A DNA stretch of 49,120 bases from Scalindua sp964437425 (GCA_964437425.1 CAYTGO010000020.1:1-49120); one strand, 5' to 3'; counted from the first letter of the stretch, positions 36,137 through 44,945 are shown. Notes: generated by a model from the letters alone, not told the origin. Translations and numbers: made by a program.

Positions 36137-37186
36137 TTGCTTAAGGGAAATTTTTCAGCCACAGCAATAGGCAGTTATCCTCATGATAATGTTGCTGATG
36201 CATGTAATCTTATTTTAAAAACCCTCCCGGAAATTCCATGCTGGCCTCAGCTTCCTGAAAGGGATATGAATGAAGAAATGCTAGTCCAATACACCGAAGG
36301 GCTCCCTTTCCTGAAAATTGATCCAGAAAAGAAAAGCGTATATGTCGATATGCCAGAAGATAATACAGAGGAACTTGAAAAGTTTTACAACAACTATTTG
36401 TCAGAAGATGCCGGGCTCTTTTCTATAAGCGATACCCATGCTCTTGGTTTCTCAAAAATGATCAAACTTCTAAAAGAGAAGAAGCCTGAAAGCCTTCGTG
36501 CTATAAAGGGCCAGATAGTCGGACCCATAACACTGGCCGGTTCGTTAAAGGATACAGAACAGATAGCAATGCTTCATAATCCAGTACTCTTCGATGTAAT
36601 TGTTAAACTACTTTCGATGAAGGCATGTTGGCAGCTTGATCAATATTCAGAATTTGGATTACCCAGAATTATTTTTCTGGATGAGCCATATCTGTCAAGT
36701 TATGGTTCAGCTTTTGCCAGTTTAAAAAAAGGACAGATTGTTGAATCCTTAAATGAGATATTCCAGGCAATTCATAATCGCAACTCACTTGCAGGTATTC
36801 ACTGTTGTGGAAATACTGACTGGACAATGCTTATGGACACAGAGGTGGATATTATAAACTTTGACGCTTTCGGCTACATGGAAACCATGCTTATTTACAA
36901 AAATGAAGTTCAGGCCTTTCTTGAAAGAGGAGGGATTCTGGCATGGGGAATCGTTCCAACAACAGACAGCATTAGAGATGTCACTCTAGATGACCTGATG
37001 GGAAAGATGATTTCAGCCGTTGATAATTTAGTAGAAAAGGGGATTGACCAGAAACTAATTGTTGATAACTCTCTAATCACTCCAAGCTGCGGCACAGGCA
37101 CTATGCCATTAAATGAAGCAGAAAAGGCAATGACGCTAACTCACGAGTTGACAATAAAGCTTAAAGATAAGTATAAAATAACTTAA
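36137..37186 (+). CDS. Core-MetE/UROD-like methionine synthase
   Basis: 349 residues, about half the length of MetE and lacking its N-terminal half. It matches the single-domain core-MetE type: AIGSYPHDN at the start, FLDEPYLSSYG, zinc ligands in GIHCCGN (H222, C224) and ITPSCGTGTM (C318). Core-MetE enzymes characterised in Dehalococcoides use methylcobalamin or a corrinoid protein rather than methyl-folate, which suits a position between cobO and cobD. TTG start with AAGGAG nine bases upstream; an 11-codon ORF (36109-36144) overlaps the start and could couple translation. Assignment to methionine synthesis is inference. Confidence 0.8.
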   Translation: MLKGNFSATAIGSYPHDNVADACNLILKTLPEIPCWPQLPERDMNEEMLVQYTEGLPFLKIDPEKKSVYVDMPEDNTEELEKFYNNYLSEDAGLFSISDTHALGFSKMIKLLKEKKPESLRAIKGQIVGPITLAGSLKDTEQIAMLHNPVLFDVIVKLLSMKACWQLDQYSEFGLPRIIFLDEPYLSSYGSAFASLKKGQIVESLNEIFQAIHNRNSLAGIHCCGNTDWTMLMDTEVDIINFDAFGYMETMLIYKNEVQAFLERGGILAWGIVPTTDSIRDVTLDDLMGKMISAVDNLVEKGIDQKLIVDNSLITPSCGTGTMPLNEAEKAMTLTHELTIKLKDKYKIT

Positions 37187-37211
37187 TTTTTTATTCAAAT
37201 TAACACATCAC

Positions 37212-38348
37212 ATGCTTAGTGGACATGGCGGTAACGTAAAACAGATTTGTGATAAGAATGGATTGAATCCAGACGAGATCATCGACTTCAGTGCAAGCAT
37301 AAACCCACTAGGTTGCCCGGCGGTTGTTCGAGAGGCAGTTTCTGACCAATTCAATGATATTCAGCACTATCCCGATAGTCATAGCACTGACCTTAAAATA
37401 TCCATTGCAAGGAAAACAGACTGTAATGAGTCAAATGTAATTATCGGTAATGGATCAAATGAGCTGTTTTATCTGATTCCTCGTGCTTTAAAACCAACTA
37501 AGGGAGTTCTTCTACAACCAACATTCGGTGAATTTATAGATGCATTTAGTAACTCAAGTATTGAAGTTATTGAACTTGTAAATAACAACAGGGACTTCCC
37601 AATAATTAACACAAGGATCTCAGAATTGAAGAGTATCGAGGATTGCATGATATTTTTGTGCAACCCGAACAACCCAACTGGCCAGCTCACCCGCAAGGAA
37701 GATATAATTGAACTCGTAAATGACAATCCAAACCGTCTGATTGTAATCGATGAAGCATTTATGGATTTTGTTGAGGATAATGAAAAGTATAGTGTTATAA
37801 GAGAAGCACCTCTATTTGATAACCTGATAGTTGTCAGGTCACTAACAAAGTTCTATGGTTTCCCGGGTCTGAGGCTTGGATTTCTAGTTTCAAATGAACC
37901 CATAATTAATAAATTAATGCAATACAAAGAACCGTGGACAGTTAATACAATTGCACAGGTTGCGGGTATGGCAGCAATTAATGATGATGACTTTGCCATG
38001 AACACACGCGTATATATATCCGTTGAGAAGAGATTTCTGTATGAAGGTCTGACAGAAGTAAATGGTATTCATCCATTTCAACCAACGGTAAATTTTATTC
38101 TGGTGAGGATTGAAGATGGTAGAATGGAATTGTCAGAGATTCAGAACCACTTATTACAGAACAACATTTTGATAAGAAATTGTTCAAATTTTGTTGGCCT
38201 CGATGAAAACTATTTCCGTGTTGCTGTCAAGACAAGAGAGGACAACCTGAAACTACTCAATGCGTTGAAATTTGTAATGGGAGATGTTACTTCTAACGTG
38301 AGTATCCAGAAAGATCATATCCCTGAGTTTGTTACCGGGGAACTATAA
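37212..38348 (+). CDS. cobD: PLP-dependent aminotransferase, probable threonine-phosphate decarboxylase CobD
   Basis: 378-residue fold-type I PLP enzyme with HGGNVKQI, IIDFSASINPLGCP, CNPNNPTGQL and the PLP lysine in SLTKFYGFPGLRLGF. HGGN plus FSASINPLG at the N-terminus is typical of CobD, which makes aminopropanol phosphate for the cobalamin side chain. The close relative HisC is the alternative; the neighbouring cobO supports CobD. The ATG has no strong ribosome binding site. Confidence 0.82.
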   Translation: MLSGHGGNVKQICDKNGLNPDEIIDFSASINPLGCPAVVREAVSDQFNDIQHYPDSHSTDLKISIARKTDCNESNVIIGNGSNELFYLIPRALKPTKGVLLQPTFGEFIDAFSNSSIEVIELVNNNRDFPIINTRISELKSIEDCMIFLCNPNNPTGQLTRKEDIIELVNDNPNRLIVIDEAFMDFVEDNEKYSVIREAPLFDNLIVVRSLTKFYGFPGLRLGFLVSNEPIINKLMQYKEPWTVNTIAQVAGMAAINDDDFAMNTRVYISVEKRFLYEGLTEVNGIHPFQPTVNFILVRIEDGRMELSEIQNHLLQNNILIRNCSNFVGLDENYFRVAVKTREDNLKLLNALKFVMGDVTSNVSIQKDHIPEFVTGEL

Positions 38349-38377
38349 ATATATTTATTACAGAAAGTTCTATAACA

Positions 38378-39924
38378 ATGAAAAGAACTTATATTGCCAA
38401 AGCGCTTGAAGGGAAGAACGTTGATCAAGAGATACTGGTCAAAGGTTGGGTTAGAACAAGACGGGACTCTAAAGGGGGGTTCTCTTTCATTGAACTAAAC
38501 GACGGTAGCTGCTTCAATAATTTACAGATAATAGTGGACGCAGATCTGGTTAACTATCAGGATGAGGTTATCAAGCTCTTTCCGGGAAGTTCAATTTCTG
38601 TAAAAGGAATTCTGGTCAACTCACAGGGCGGAGGACAGAGTGTTGAGGTTAAAGCTAATGAAGTAAAGGTGTATGGATTCTGTGAACCGGATGAATACGC
38701 AGTCGGAAAACAGCGTGTCTCCTTTGAACGTTTGAGAGAGATTGCTCATCTCAGGGTTAGAACAAACACTTTCGGAGCAGTTACTCGTGTTCGCAACAAA
38801 TTAGCCAAGGCGACACATGATTTCTTTCAGGAACGTGGCTTTTACTATATCAATACTCCGATTATCACTGCGAATGATTGTGAAGGTGCAGGAGAGATGT
38901 TCAGGGTAACCACACTTGACCCAGCCTCTATACCCAGGAATGAAGACGAAGTTGATTACAGTAAGGACTTTTTCGGAAAGGAATCATTTCTGACTGTGAG
39001 CGGGCAGCTGGCAGTAGAGAGCTTTGCCTGCGGCCTGAGTAACGCATATACCTTCGGCCCCACTTTTCGAGCTGAAAACTCCAATACCTCTCGTCATCTG
39101 GCAGAGTTCTGGANNNNNNNNNNNNNNNNNNNNNNNNNNNNNNNNNNNNNNNNNNNNNNNNNNNNNNNNNNNNNNNNNNNNNNNNNNNNNNNNNNNNNNN
39201 NNNNNNNNNNNNNCCCACTTTTCGAGCTGAAAACTCCAATACCTCTCGTCATCTGGCAGAGTTCTGGATGATAGAACCTGAGATGGCTTTCGCGGACCTC
39301 GCTGATGATGCCGATCTTGCTGAGGAATATATAAAATACCTGATTAATACAGTTCTTGAGGAATGTGCCGAGGATATGGATTTTTTTAACAAGCGTATTG
39401 ATAAAACTATTCTCCAAACTCTAGCCAATGTAAAGGAGAGTGAGTTTGTACGTTTAAGCTACACAGAAGCAATTGATATATTAAGTAAGTCGGGACAGAA
39501 ATTTGAATTTGAGCCGGCCTGGGGTAACGATTTGCAGACTGAACACGAACGCTTTTTAACTGAAGAAGAATTTAAGAAACCGATAATCGTCACTGATTAT
39601 CCTCGTGATATTAAGGCTTTTTATATGAAGCAGAATGATGATGGTAAAACCGTTGCTGCAATGGACGTGCTTGTACCTAAGATTGGTGAAATAATCGGCG
39701 GGTCGCAGAGAGAAGATAACCTACAGAAACTTGATTCACGTATCAAGGAACAGGGAATGGAACTGGAACCATACTGGTGGTATAGAGAACTAAGAAAGTT
39801 TGGCAATGTACCACATGCCGGTTTTGGTCTGGGATTTGAGCGGATGGTACAGTTTGTTACCGGCATGGACAATATTCGTGATGTAATTCCATTTCCTCGC
39901 ACACCAAGATCAGCTGACTTCTAA
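38378..39924 (+). CDS. asnS: Asparaginyl-tRNA synthetase, interrupted by an assembly gap
   Basis: Class IIb synthetase: OB-fold anticodon domain (VKGWVRTRRDSKGGFSFIEL), motif 2 region FRAENSNTSRHLAEF and motif 3 GFGLGFERMVQF. The gap 39114-39213 breaks the frame, but the 55 bases at 39059-39113 and 39214-39268 are identical. Removing gap and one copy yields EFWMIEPEMAF across the join and a 463-residue enzyme, the normal length. Charges tRNA-Asn directly. Confidence 0.95.
39059..39268. other. Scaffold gap with duplicated 55-bp flanks
   Basis: 100 Ns at 39114-39213 lie between identical 55-bp sequences. Same structure and flank length as the gap at 5125, consistent with a 55-base k-mer overlap left unmerged. 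No sequence is likely to be missing. Confidence 0.9.
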
Positions 39925-40272
39925 TTTGAATGAACACATTATCATCAACTATTTTAGTCGATTATTTTTTTACATAATCACATCTATCACCAATCTCAAC
40001 TCATTATATATCAATGCCTTACGACACGTTATTGTTTAAGCTTCCTAACTGTAAATTTTGAATTATTCGATTTATAGGGAATAATTTTCATATGCACATC
40101 GTCTTTATAAATGGAAAGTAGAAACTAATTCTATTGAGTTGATGTAGTATATATTAAAAACGCTTATAGAAAAGTGTTAAAAAATCTGTTCTAATTTTTT
40201 AATACTTTTAAACGATATAGAATCTCTACTAAATTTTATAATTTTAGTTAATATTGTTAGAGAGGGCATACT
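39925..40272. other. Gene-free A+T-rich stretch upstream of the EGKCG protein
   Basis: I see no gene. It should contain the promoter of the following gene; TATAAT occurs at 40237-40242 but no good -35 at the right distance. A weak hairpin (ACGCTT around 40163) uses wobble pairs. An AGAGGG ribosome binding site lies just before 40273. Confidence 0.45.
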
Positions 40273-40629
40273 ATGGTTTTAAAAACAAAAAGAATTTTTT
40301 TAGCACTGTTTTGTGCAGTATTTGTTTTTGGGTACTCTGTAGTTTCTACGGCTACTGCAGAAGTAAATCCATTCGCAACTAATGATTCTGATACTGTCAT
40401 TAAATTAGTTGGTGATGACGGCAAATGTGGCGGAGAAGGTAAGTGTGGCGGTGAGGGAAAATGTGGTGGCGAAGGTAAGTGCGGTGGTGAAGGAAAATGC
40501 GGAGATACTGAAAAAAGCGGTGACGCAGAAAAAAGTGGTGATAAGGATAAAGAAGAAGGCAAGTGCGGCGGTGAAGGAAAATGTGGTGGCGAAGGTAAGT
40601 GCGGTGGTGAAGGAAAATGTGGTGGCTAA
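40273..40629 (+). CDS. Secreted EGKCG-repeat protein (HvfA/bufferin-like peptide precursor)
   Basis: 118 residues: signal peptide (about 1-29, cut after TATA), a short acidic leader, then nine GKCG units in two blocks. Block one has DGKCG and four EGKCG; block two has four EGKCG; between them lies DTEKSGDAEKSGDKDKE, where EKSG looks like a Cys-less version. EGKCG is the motif that MNIO (DUF692) enzymes with an HvfC-type partner convert to thiooxazole for copper binding in HvfA-type peptides. No such enzyme is seen in this window, so modification is uncertain; unmodified it would still be a thiol-rich metal-binding secreted protein. AGAGGG precedes the ATG, and a hairpin follows. The overlapping frames (40257-40562 minus, 40409-40639 plus) are shadows. 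Confidence 0.85.
   Translation: MVLKTKRIFLALFCAVFVFGYSVVSTATAEVNPFATNDSDTVIKLVGDDGKCGGEGKCGGEGKCGGEGKCGGEGKCGDTEKSGDAEKSGDKDKEEGKCGGEGKCGGEGKCGGEGKCGG
40427..40628 (+). repeat. Tandem repeats encoding GGEGKC units
   Basis: The unit is 18 bp (GGEGKC). A 60-base stretch at 40441-40500 recurs at 40561-40620 with three differences, all in third codon positions and all synonymous. The block was duplicated, either recently or under selection on the peptide. Confidence 0.85.
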
Positions 40630-40667
40630 TACATATTGAAGATATGTTGATATTAAAATATCATCTG

Positions 40668-40694
40668 TTCAGCGGGCCTGAATGGCCCGCTGAA
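40668..40694 (+). terminator. Rho-independent-type terminator hairpin
   Basis: Stem TTCAGCGGGCC / GGCCCGCTGAA, 11 bp perfect, loop TGAAT, followed by TATCTTTA, a weak T tract. It lies 39 bases after the EGKCG gene and before the next gene, so it would end or reduce transcription there. Confidence 0.7.
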
Positions 40695-40743
40695 TATCTT
40701 TAGAAGCATATTCAGCATATTGTCAGTTTGAAAAATCTAAATA

Positions 40744-41283
40744 ATGCTTATAAACAAACGTGCATTTCTTTTACGTGTGGCAGGTCTTATTACCACTCTT
40801 TTTTTAACCCCAATTAAAATACGTGCAGCAAAGCAACTCCCTTCAGTACAACTCAATGATCCATGGAAAACTATAGATGCTGTCCAAAATCATCTCTTCC
40901 CTTCAGAATCAGATTCTCCCGGAGCAAAAGAGATCAATGCGATAACATATTTACAAAATATTATTGCAAGCCCCACGATAGAGCATGATGAGAAGAAATT
41001 TATCATGAATGGTGTTAAATGGCTGAATGATCTTTCGCTTGAAAAACAGGAGGCCGCTTTTACTCAATTATCATATTCACAACGCACGGAGATGCTGCAT
41101 CAAATCACAAAGACCAAAGCGGGCCGGAAATGGATTTCTAAACTACTAACTTATATTCTAGAGGCATTGCTGAGTGACCCTGTCTATGGCGGTAATCCAG
41201 CTGGTATTGGGTGGAAATGGTTAAACCATCACCCGGGTTTTCCACGTCCGCTTAAGCATAAACTGTATTGGAACCTAAGATAA
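40744..41283 (+). CDS. Gluconate 2-dehydrogenase subunit 3-like protein
   Basis: 179 residues with an N-terminal export signal (KRAFLLRVAGLITTLFL; KR instead of the twin Arg of classic Tat signals) and the gluconate_2-dh3 fold (PF13618): IDAVQNHLFPSESDSPGAKEINAI (broken here), LLSDPVYGGNPAGIGWKWL and NHHPGFP near the C-terminus. This small subunit escorts a GMC-type flavoprotein dehydrogenase across the membrane. The partner gene follows after one base. No cytochrome c subunit is adjacent. Confidence 0.82.
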   Translation: MLINKRAFLLRVAGLITTLFLTPIKIRAAKQLPSVQLNDPWKTIDAVQNHLFPSESDSPGAKEINAITYLQNIIASPTIEHDEKKFIMNGVKWLNDLSLEKQEAAFTQLSYSQRTEMLHQITKTKAGRKWISKLLTYILEALLSDPVYGGNPAGIGWKWLNHHPGFPRPLKHKLYWNLR

Positions 41284-41284
41284 C

Positions 41285-42967
41285 ATGAATACTGATTTTG
41301 ACGTTTGTATTGTCGGGAGTGGAGCCGGGGCTGGCCCAGTTGCTCTGACTTTATCTGAGGCAGGATACTCTGTGGTTGTTCTCGAAAAAGGTCCATGGTT
41401 TGAGGAGAATGACTTTTACAAAGATGAGCTTGCCTTTAAGTACGACGCTTACATGCCGGACTTAAAAGATGAACAGCATGTGATAGAGAAACCAGATGGA
41501 AACGGGGGATGGAATCGTAAGTCGACTTCTGAAACAGGAAGAAGTTTCTGGAGGGGCAACTGTGTTGGAGGCTCATCCAATTTCATGAGTGGCTTTTTTT
41601 ATAGGCTCAAGCCTGAAGACTTTCGACTGCTTTCAACATTTGGTCCTATCGAAGGTGCTAACCTTGTAGACTGGCCTATTTCATACGATGATCTTGAGCC
41701 TTATTATACTAAGGTAGAATCAATAGTTGGTGTATCTGGCCGTGTTGTTCAGCATCCAAATCTTGAACAACGCTCAACCGGTGATTTCCCATATCCTCCT
41801 ACACTTGAACATACGTTTTCCGGATGGTTTGATGATGCCTGTCATAACCTGGGATTACATCCATTGCCAACGCCACGTGCAATTCTATCGAGTATGGACA
41901 AGATGCGTCAGAGCTGTAAATATTCAGGTTGGTGTGGCAGCTATGGCTGTGCAACAGGTGCTAAAGGAAGTTCCCGGGCAGCGCTTTTAAACCCCGCTAT
42001 TAAGACCGATCGTTGTGAAATCAGACCACATTCCAAAGTCTACAAACTTAAGAGCAATTCTCAAGGTAGCGTAATTGCTGCTGAATATTATGACAAATCA
42101 AGTAGTTCTCAACAAGTGGACGCTAAGATTTTCATAGTTGCATGTCAGGCAATCGAGACATCTCGTTTATTACTGAGTTCCTCCGGGCCTCGTCACAAGA
42201 ATGGTCTTGGAAACAATAGTGGGCAAGTGGGCAAAAACCTCGTTTTCTCTGCAGGAGGTACAGGCGGTGGTGATTTTCTTTATGAAAATATGGATAAAAG
42301 TAAAGCAGAATCACTTAAATACCAGGGTAGATTTGTTAACCGGGGACTCCAGGATTGGTATGTTATTAACGATCCTGAATGGGGAAAGAGTCAGAAGGGT
42401 GGTACTATTGACTTTCTGCTTGAACATCCCGGCCCTATTGCAAAGGCGATTGACCTGAAATGGGATGATAGCAACAATCTGATCTGGGGCAAAGAACTTA
42501 AGCAGTCACTGAAAACGCATTTCACAACAAAACGTCATATAAAATACGAAATATTCTGTGATTGGTTGCCGACTGATAACTGCTTTGTTAGTCTGGATAC
42601 TCACGTTAAGGACAAATGGGGTACACCTGTGTCTCGATTAAGAGTTGGATTTCATTCACACGATATTAAGGTAGGTAAATATCTGGAAGAAAAAGCAAAT
42701 AATGTTTTAAGAAGTCTGGACTTAACAAATATTCGCTCCAGCATTAGCGGTTCTGCACCCCCAAACCTGGTAGCCGGTGGCTGCAGATTTGGAACTAATC
42801 CTGAAAGTTCTGTTCTTGATCCGGATTGCCGAGCACACGATATTGATAATCTATACGTTACTGATGGGAGTTTTATGCCAACAGGTGGAAGCGTTCCCTA
42901 CACCTGGACAATTTACGCAAACGCATTTCGCGTCGCAGATAAGATTATTGAACACCTGGGTGGATAA
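41285..42967 (+). CDS. GMC family oxidoreductase (large flavoprotein subunit)
   Basis: 560 residues: FAD-binding start CIVGSGAGAGPVALTLSEAGYSV (GxGxxG type), GGSSNFMSGFFYRL, and the C-terminal GMC signature GGCRFGTNPESSVLDPDCRAHD followed by NLYVTDGSFMPTGGSVPYTW. The segment where many GMC enzymes have NP has VP, so a usual active-site Asn appears replaced. Paired with the subunit-3 gene one base upstream, it should form a periplasmic dehydrogenase for a sugar or alcohol substrate; the substrate is unknown. A terminator-like hairpin separates the pair from the EGKCG gene. Confidence 0.88.
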   Translation: MNTDFDVCIVGSGAGAGPVALTLSEAGYSVVVLEKGPWFEENDFYKDELAFKYDAYMPDLKDEQHVIEKPDGNGGWNRKSTSETGRSFWRGNCVGGSSNFMSGFFYRLKPEDFRLLSTFGPIEGANLVDWPISYDDLEPYYTKVESIVGVSGRVVQHPNLEQRSTGDFPYPPTLEHTFSGWFDDACHNLGLHPLPTPRAILSSMDKMRQSCKYSGWCGSYGCATGAKGSSRAALLNPAIKTDRCEIRPHSKVYKLKSNSQGSVIAAEYYDKSSSSQQVDAKIFIVACQAIETSRLLLSSSGPRHKNGLGNNSGQVGKNLVFSAGGTGGGDFLYENMDKSKAESLKYQGRFVNRGLQDWYVINDPEWGKSQKGGTIDFLLEHPGPIAKAIDLKWDDSNNLIWGKELKQSLKTHFTTKRHIKYEIFCDWLPTDNCFVSLDTHVKDKWGTPVSRLRVGFHSHDIKVGKYLEEKANNVLRSLDLTNIRSSISGSAPPNLVAGGCRFGTNPESSVLDPDCRAHDIDNLYVTDGSFMPTGGSVPYTWTIYANAFRVADKIIEHLGG

Positions 42968-42988
42968 GTACAATGTTAACAACTCTTT

Positions 42989-43420
42989 CTATTTAAGTGG
43001 AAACGAGTCGATATCCCTTTTTAATACGCCTTTCCATAGACCAAACATTTTATCCGGTTCTACATCTTTAACCTCGGTTATCAGCTGTATCTTTATCTGA
43101 TCCGGCCTTGGCGGCCTCCAAAGCATTGCCATATAATCACCGACACCACCAACATTTTTTGAGGAGGCCACGATAATATTCTGCTTTGGAAATCCAAGCG
43201 TTATCAGAATATTCTCAGCTTTTCCCTGTAGATCATCTCTTCCATGAAGGAAAAGATAAACATTTTTTTCTGGATCTATTCTACCAGTCTCTATTTGCTC
43301 CATTACAACTCCTATATAGAAAATAGTTCCAATTGCAATTATTACCCATAGCACTTTAAACTCTTCAAACCTTAACCTCTCTATTATCAGTCGAGCTCTC
43401 CCCTTTTCACGTGTCTTCAT
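42989..43420 (-). CDS. Single-pass membrane protein, unknown
   Basis: 143 residues: basic N-terminus, one membrane helix (VLWVIIAIGTIFYIGVVM) and an extracytoplasmic domain with NVYLFLHGRDDLQGKAENILI and WRPPRPDQIKIQLI. Strong AGGAGG ribosome binding site. Third gene of a minus-strand group with the HopJ protein and potassium channel, 11 bp after the channel stop. The shape resembles ExbD (N-terminal anchor, small outside domain), but this is only a shape match. Confidence 0.65.
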   Translation of the reverse strand: MKTREKGRARLIIERLRFEEFKVLWVIIAIGTIFYIGVVMEQIETGRIDPEKNVYLFLHGRDDLQGKAENILITLGFPKQNIIVASSKNVGGVGDYMAMLWRPPRPDQIKIQLITEVKDVEPDKMFGLWKGVLKRDIDSFPLK

Positions 43421-43431
43421 TACACCTCCTA

Positions 43432-44274
43432 TTATAACGTATTACCGCAATGCTTACAATAATGTGCATCATCATCATGCCATCTGTAACCGCACCCTTC
43501 ACAAACATTTGATGAAACTTTATTATGATGCCCCATGGCCTTTGTCATTTCAGCGGTAACAATTCCTGTTGGTACTGCAAGTATACCATACCCCATAACC
43601 ATGATTACCATTGATATCACTTTCCCGATATGTGTGTGTGGGGTTACGTCACCATATCCCACTGTTGTCAAGGTTACAACAGCCCAGTAGATACTTTCCG
43701 GAATGTTGGTAAACCCGTTATCCTGAGATTCTACAATATACATTACAGAACCAAAAATAATAACAATTGTTATAACAGAGAATAGAAATACAGTAATCTT
43801 TCTCCGGCTTGACCTTAAGGCATCTATGAGCAATTCAGATTCACCAACGTACTTAACAAGCTTGAGTACACGGAATATCCTTAGCACTCTCAGGATACGC
43901 ACTACAAGCAGAACCTGACTGCCTGGTATAAATAAGCTGATATAGGTTGGGACTATAGAAAAAAGATCAACTATCCCGAAAAAACTATGTGCGTAGGCCA
44001 CTGGTCTTTTGCAGCAAATCAATCTTAAGATATACTCAATAGTAAATATTATTGTAAAAATCCATTCTGCTATATGCAGTATATATCCATACTCTTGCTC
44101 TATAGAACCTACTGTGTTAAGAATTACTGTTATTACACTCAAGGCAATAATAACTATCAGGGAAATATCAAATGATTTGCCTGCAACACTGTCTGCCTTG
44201 AATATGATTTCATACAAAGCCTCCCGCCAGCTATGCCTTTTCTGTTCTACAGTCCCTTTTTGGTTAATACTCAT
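43432..44274 (-). CDS. Voltage-gated-type potassium channel with C-terminal zinc ribbon
   Basis: 280 residues, six membrane helices in the Kv layout: charged S4 (RILRVLRIFRVLKLVKYV), pore TLTTVGYGDVTPHTHIGK with the selectivity filter, and S6. The C-terminus has CEGCGYRWHDDDAHYCKHCG, a four-Cys zinc-ribbon. Such channels set membrane potential and K+ flux. Preceded 23 bp upstream by a HopJ-family gene and followed by a small membrane protein; probably one operon. Confidence 0.92.
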   Translation of the reverse strand: MSINQKGTVEQKRHSWREALYEIIFKADSVAGKSFDISLIVIIALSVITVILNTVGSIEQEYGYILHIAEWIFTIIFTIEYILRLICCKRPVAYAHSFFGIVDLFSIVPTYISLFIPGSQVLLVVRILRVLRIFRVLKLVKYVGESELLIDALRSSRRKITVFLFSVITIVIIFGSVMYIVESQDNGFTNIPESIYWAVVTLTTVGYGDVTPHTHIGKVISMVIMVMGYGILAVPTGIVTAEMTKAMGHHNKVSSNVCEGCGYRWHDDDAHYCKHCGNTL

Positions 44275-44297
44275 TTTGTTAATACCTGTTAAATTAA

Positions 44298-44645
44298 TCA
44301 GCCTTTTGCCTTTAGAGGTTCACTATCAAATTTTATTCCAAGCCAACCTGTTTTTATAAAATTACGAATATTCTGATGATCACTGTTTTCAGGATATTTC
44401 ACTACGTCATTCCGATAGTAACTACCAAAGCAGGACAGTGTCTCTTCCTGAGTCAAGCTATGAAGTCGTGCAAATAAGAAAATTTTACAAGACCCTGAGT
44501 TTTGACCCGCCTCATTAACCAGATCGCCATTCTTGAATGATGTCGGGGTAAAATCATACAGTGAATCGATAATAGCCATAGTGTCATTAAATTCAATACT
44601 CTCTGGATTGTCCTTCAGTATTTGGAGAAATGAATCAAGTGTCAT
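44298..44645 (-). CDS. HopJ type III effector family protein
   Basis: 115 residues matching the HopJ family (PF08888): PESIEFNDTMAIIDSLYDF, GQNSGSCKIFLFARLH, ETLSCFGSYYRNDV and DHQNIRNFIKTGWLGI. Despite the name, the family is common in free-living bacteria and its function is unknown. The ATG at 44645 has AAGGA nine bases before it; the frame is open further upstream but that part is not conserved. Leads the operon with the potassium channel. Confidence 0.85.
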   Translation of the reverse strand: MTLDSFLQILKDNPESIEFNDTMAIIDSLYDFTPTSFKNGDLVNEAGQNSGSCKIFLFARLHSLTQEETLSCFGSYYRNDVVKYPENSDHQNIRNFIKTGWLGIKFDSEPLKAKG

Positions 44646-44945
44646 TAGTACATATCCTTCCCTGAATAAATTGTATAGTATAAATATGGCAGTGAGCTTT
44701 AATCTGCGCATTAGTAGAACAATATAGCCACACAATACACGAAGTCTATCATATATCCGCATATAAGTACAAGTGCCATATAGGCTGCATTCTTTACTTT
44801 TCCTGCAATAAATTTGGATTTAATTGATCTAACTTATCAATTACATTATGATATCTGTCACACATATAGTATTCTTCTATTTCCATTGAAACAGGAACAA
44901 GCTATATATAACAATCATTGATAGCATCAGGGGGGAGGAACTTAA

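Noticed and set aside
40257..40562. Pro/Ser-rich minus-strand frame of 101 codons
   Set aside because: Its SPPHLPSPPH repeats are only the reverse of the EGKCG coding repeats.
40427..40628. Possible CRISPR-like array
   Set aside because: Repeats are coding, contiguous and without unique spacers.
40409..40639. Second plus-strand frame through the repeats
   Set aside because: Alternative frame of the 18-bp repeat; the signal peptide and ribosome binding site belong to the 40273 frame.
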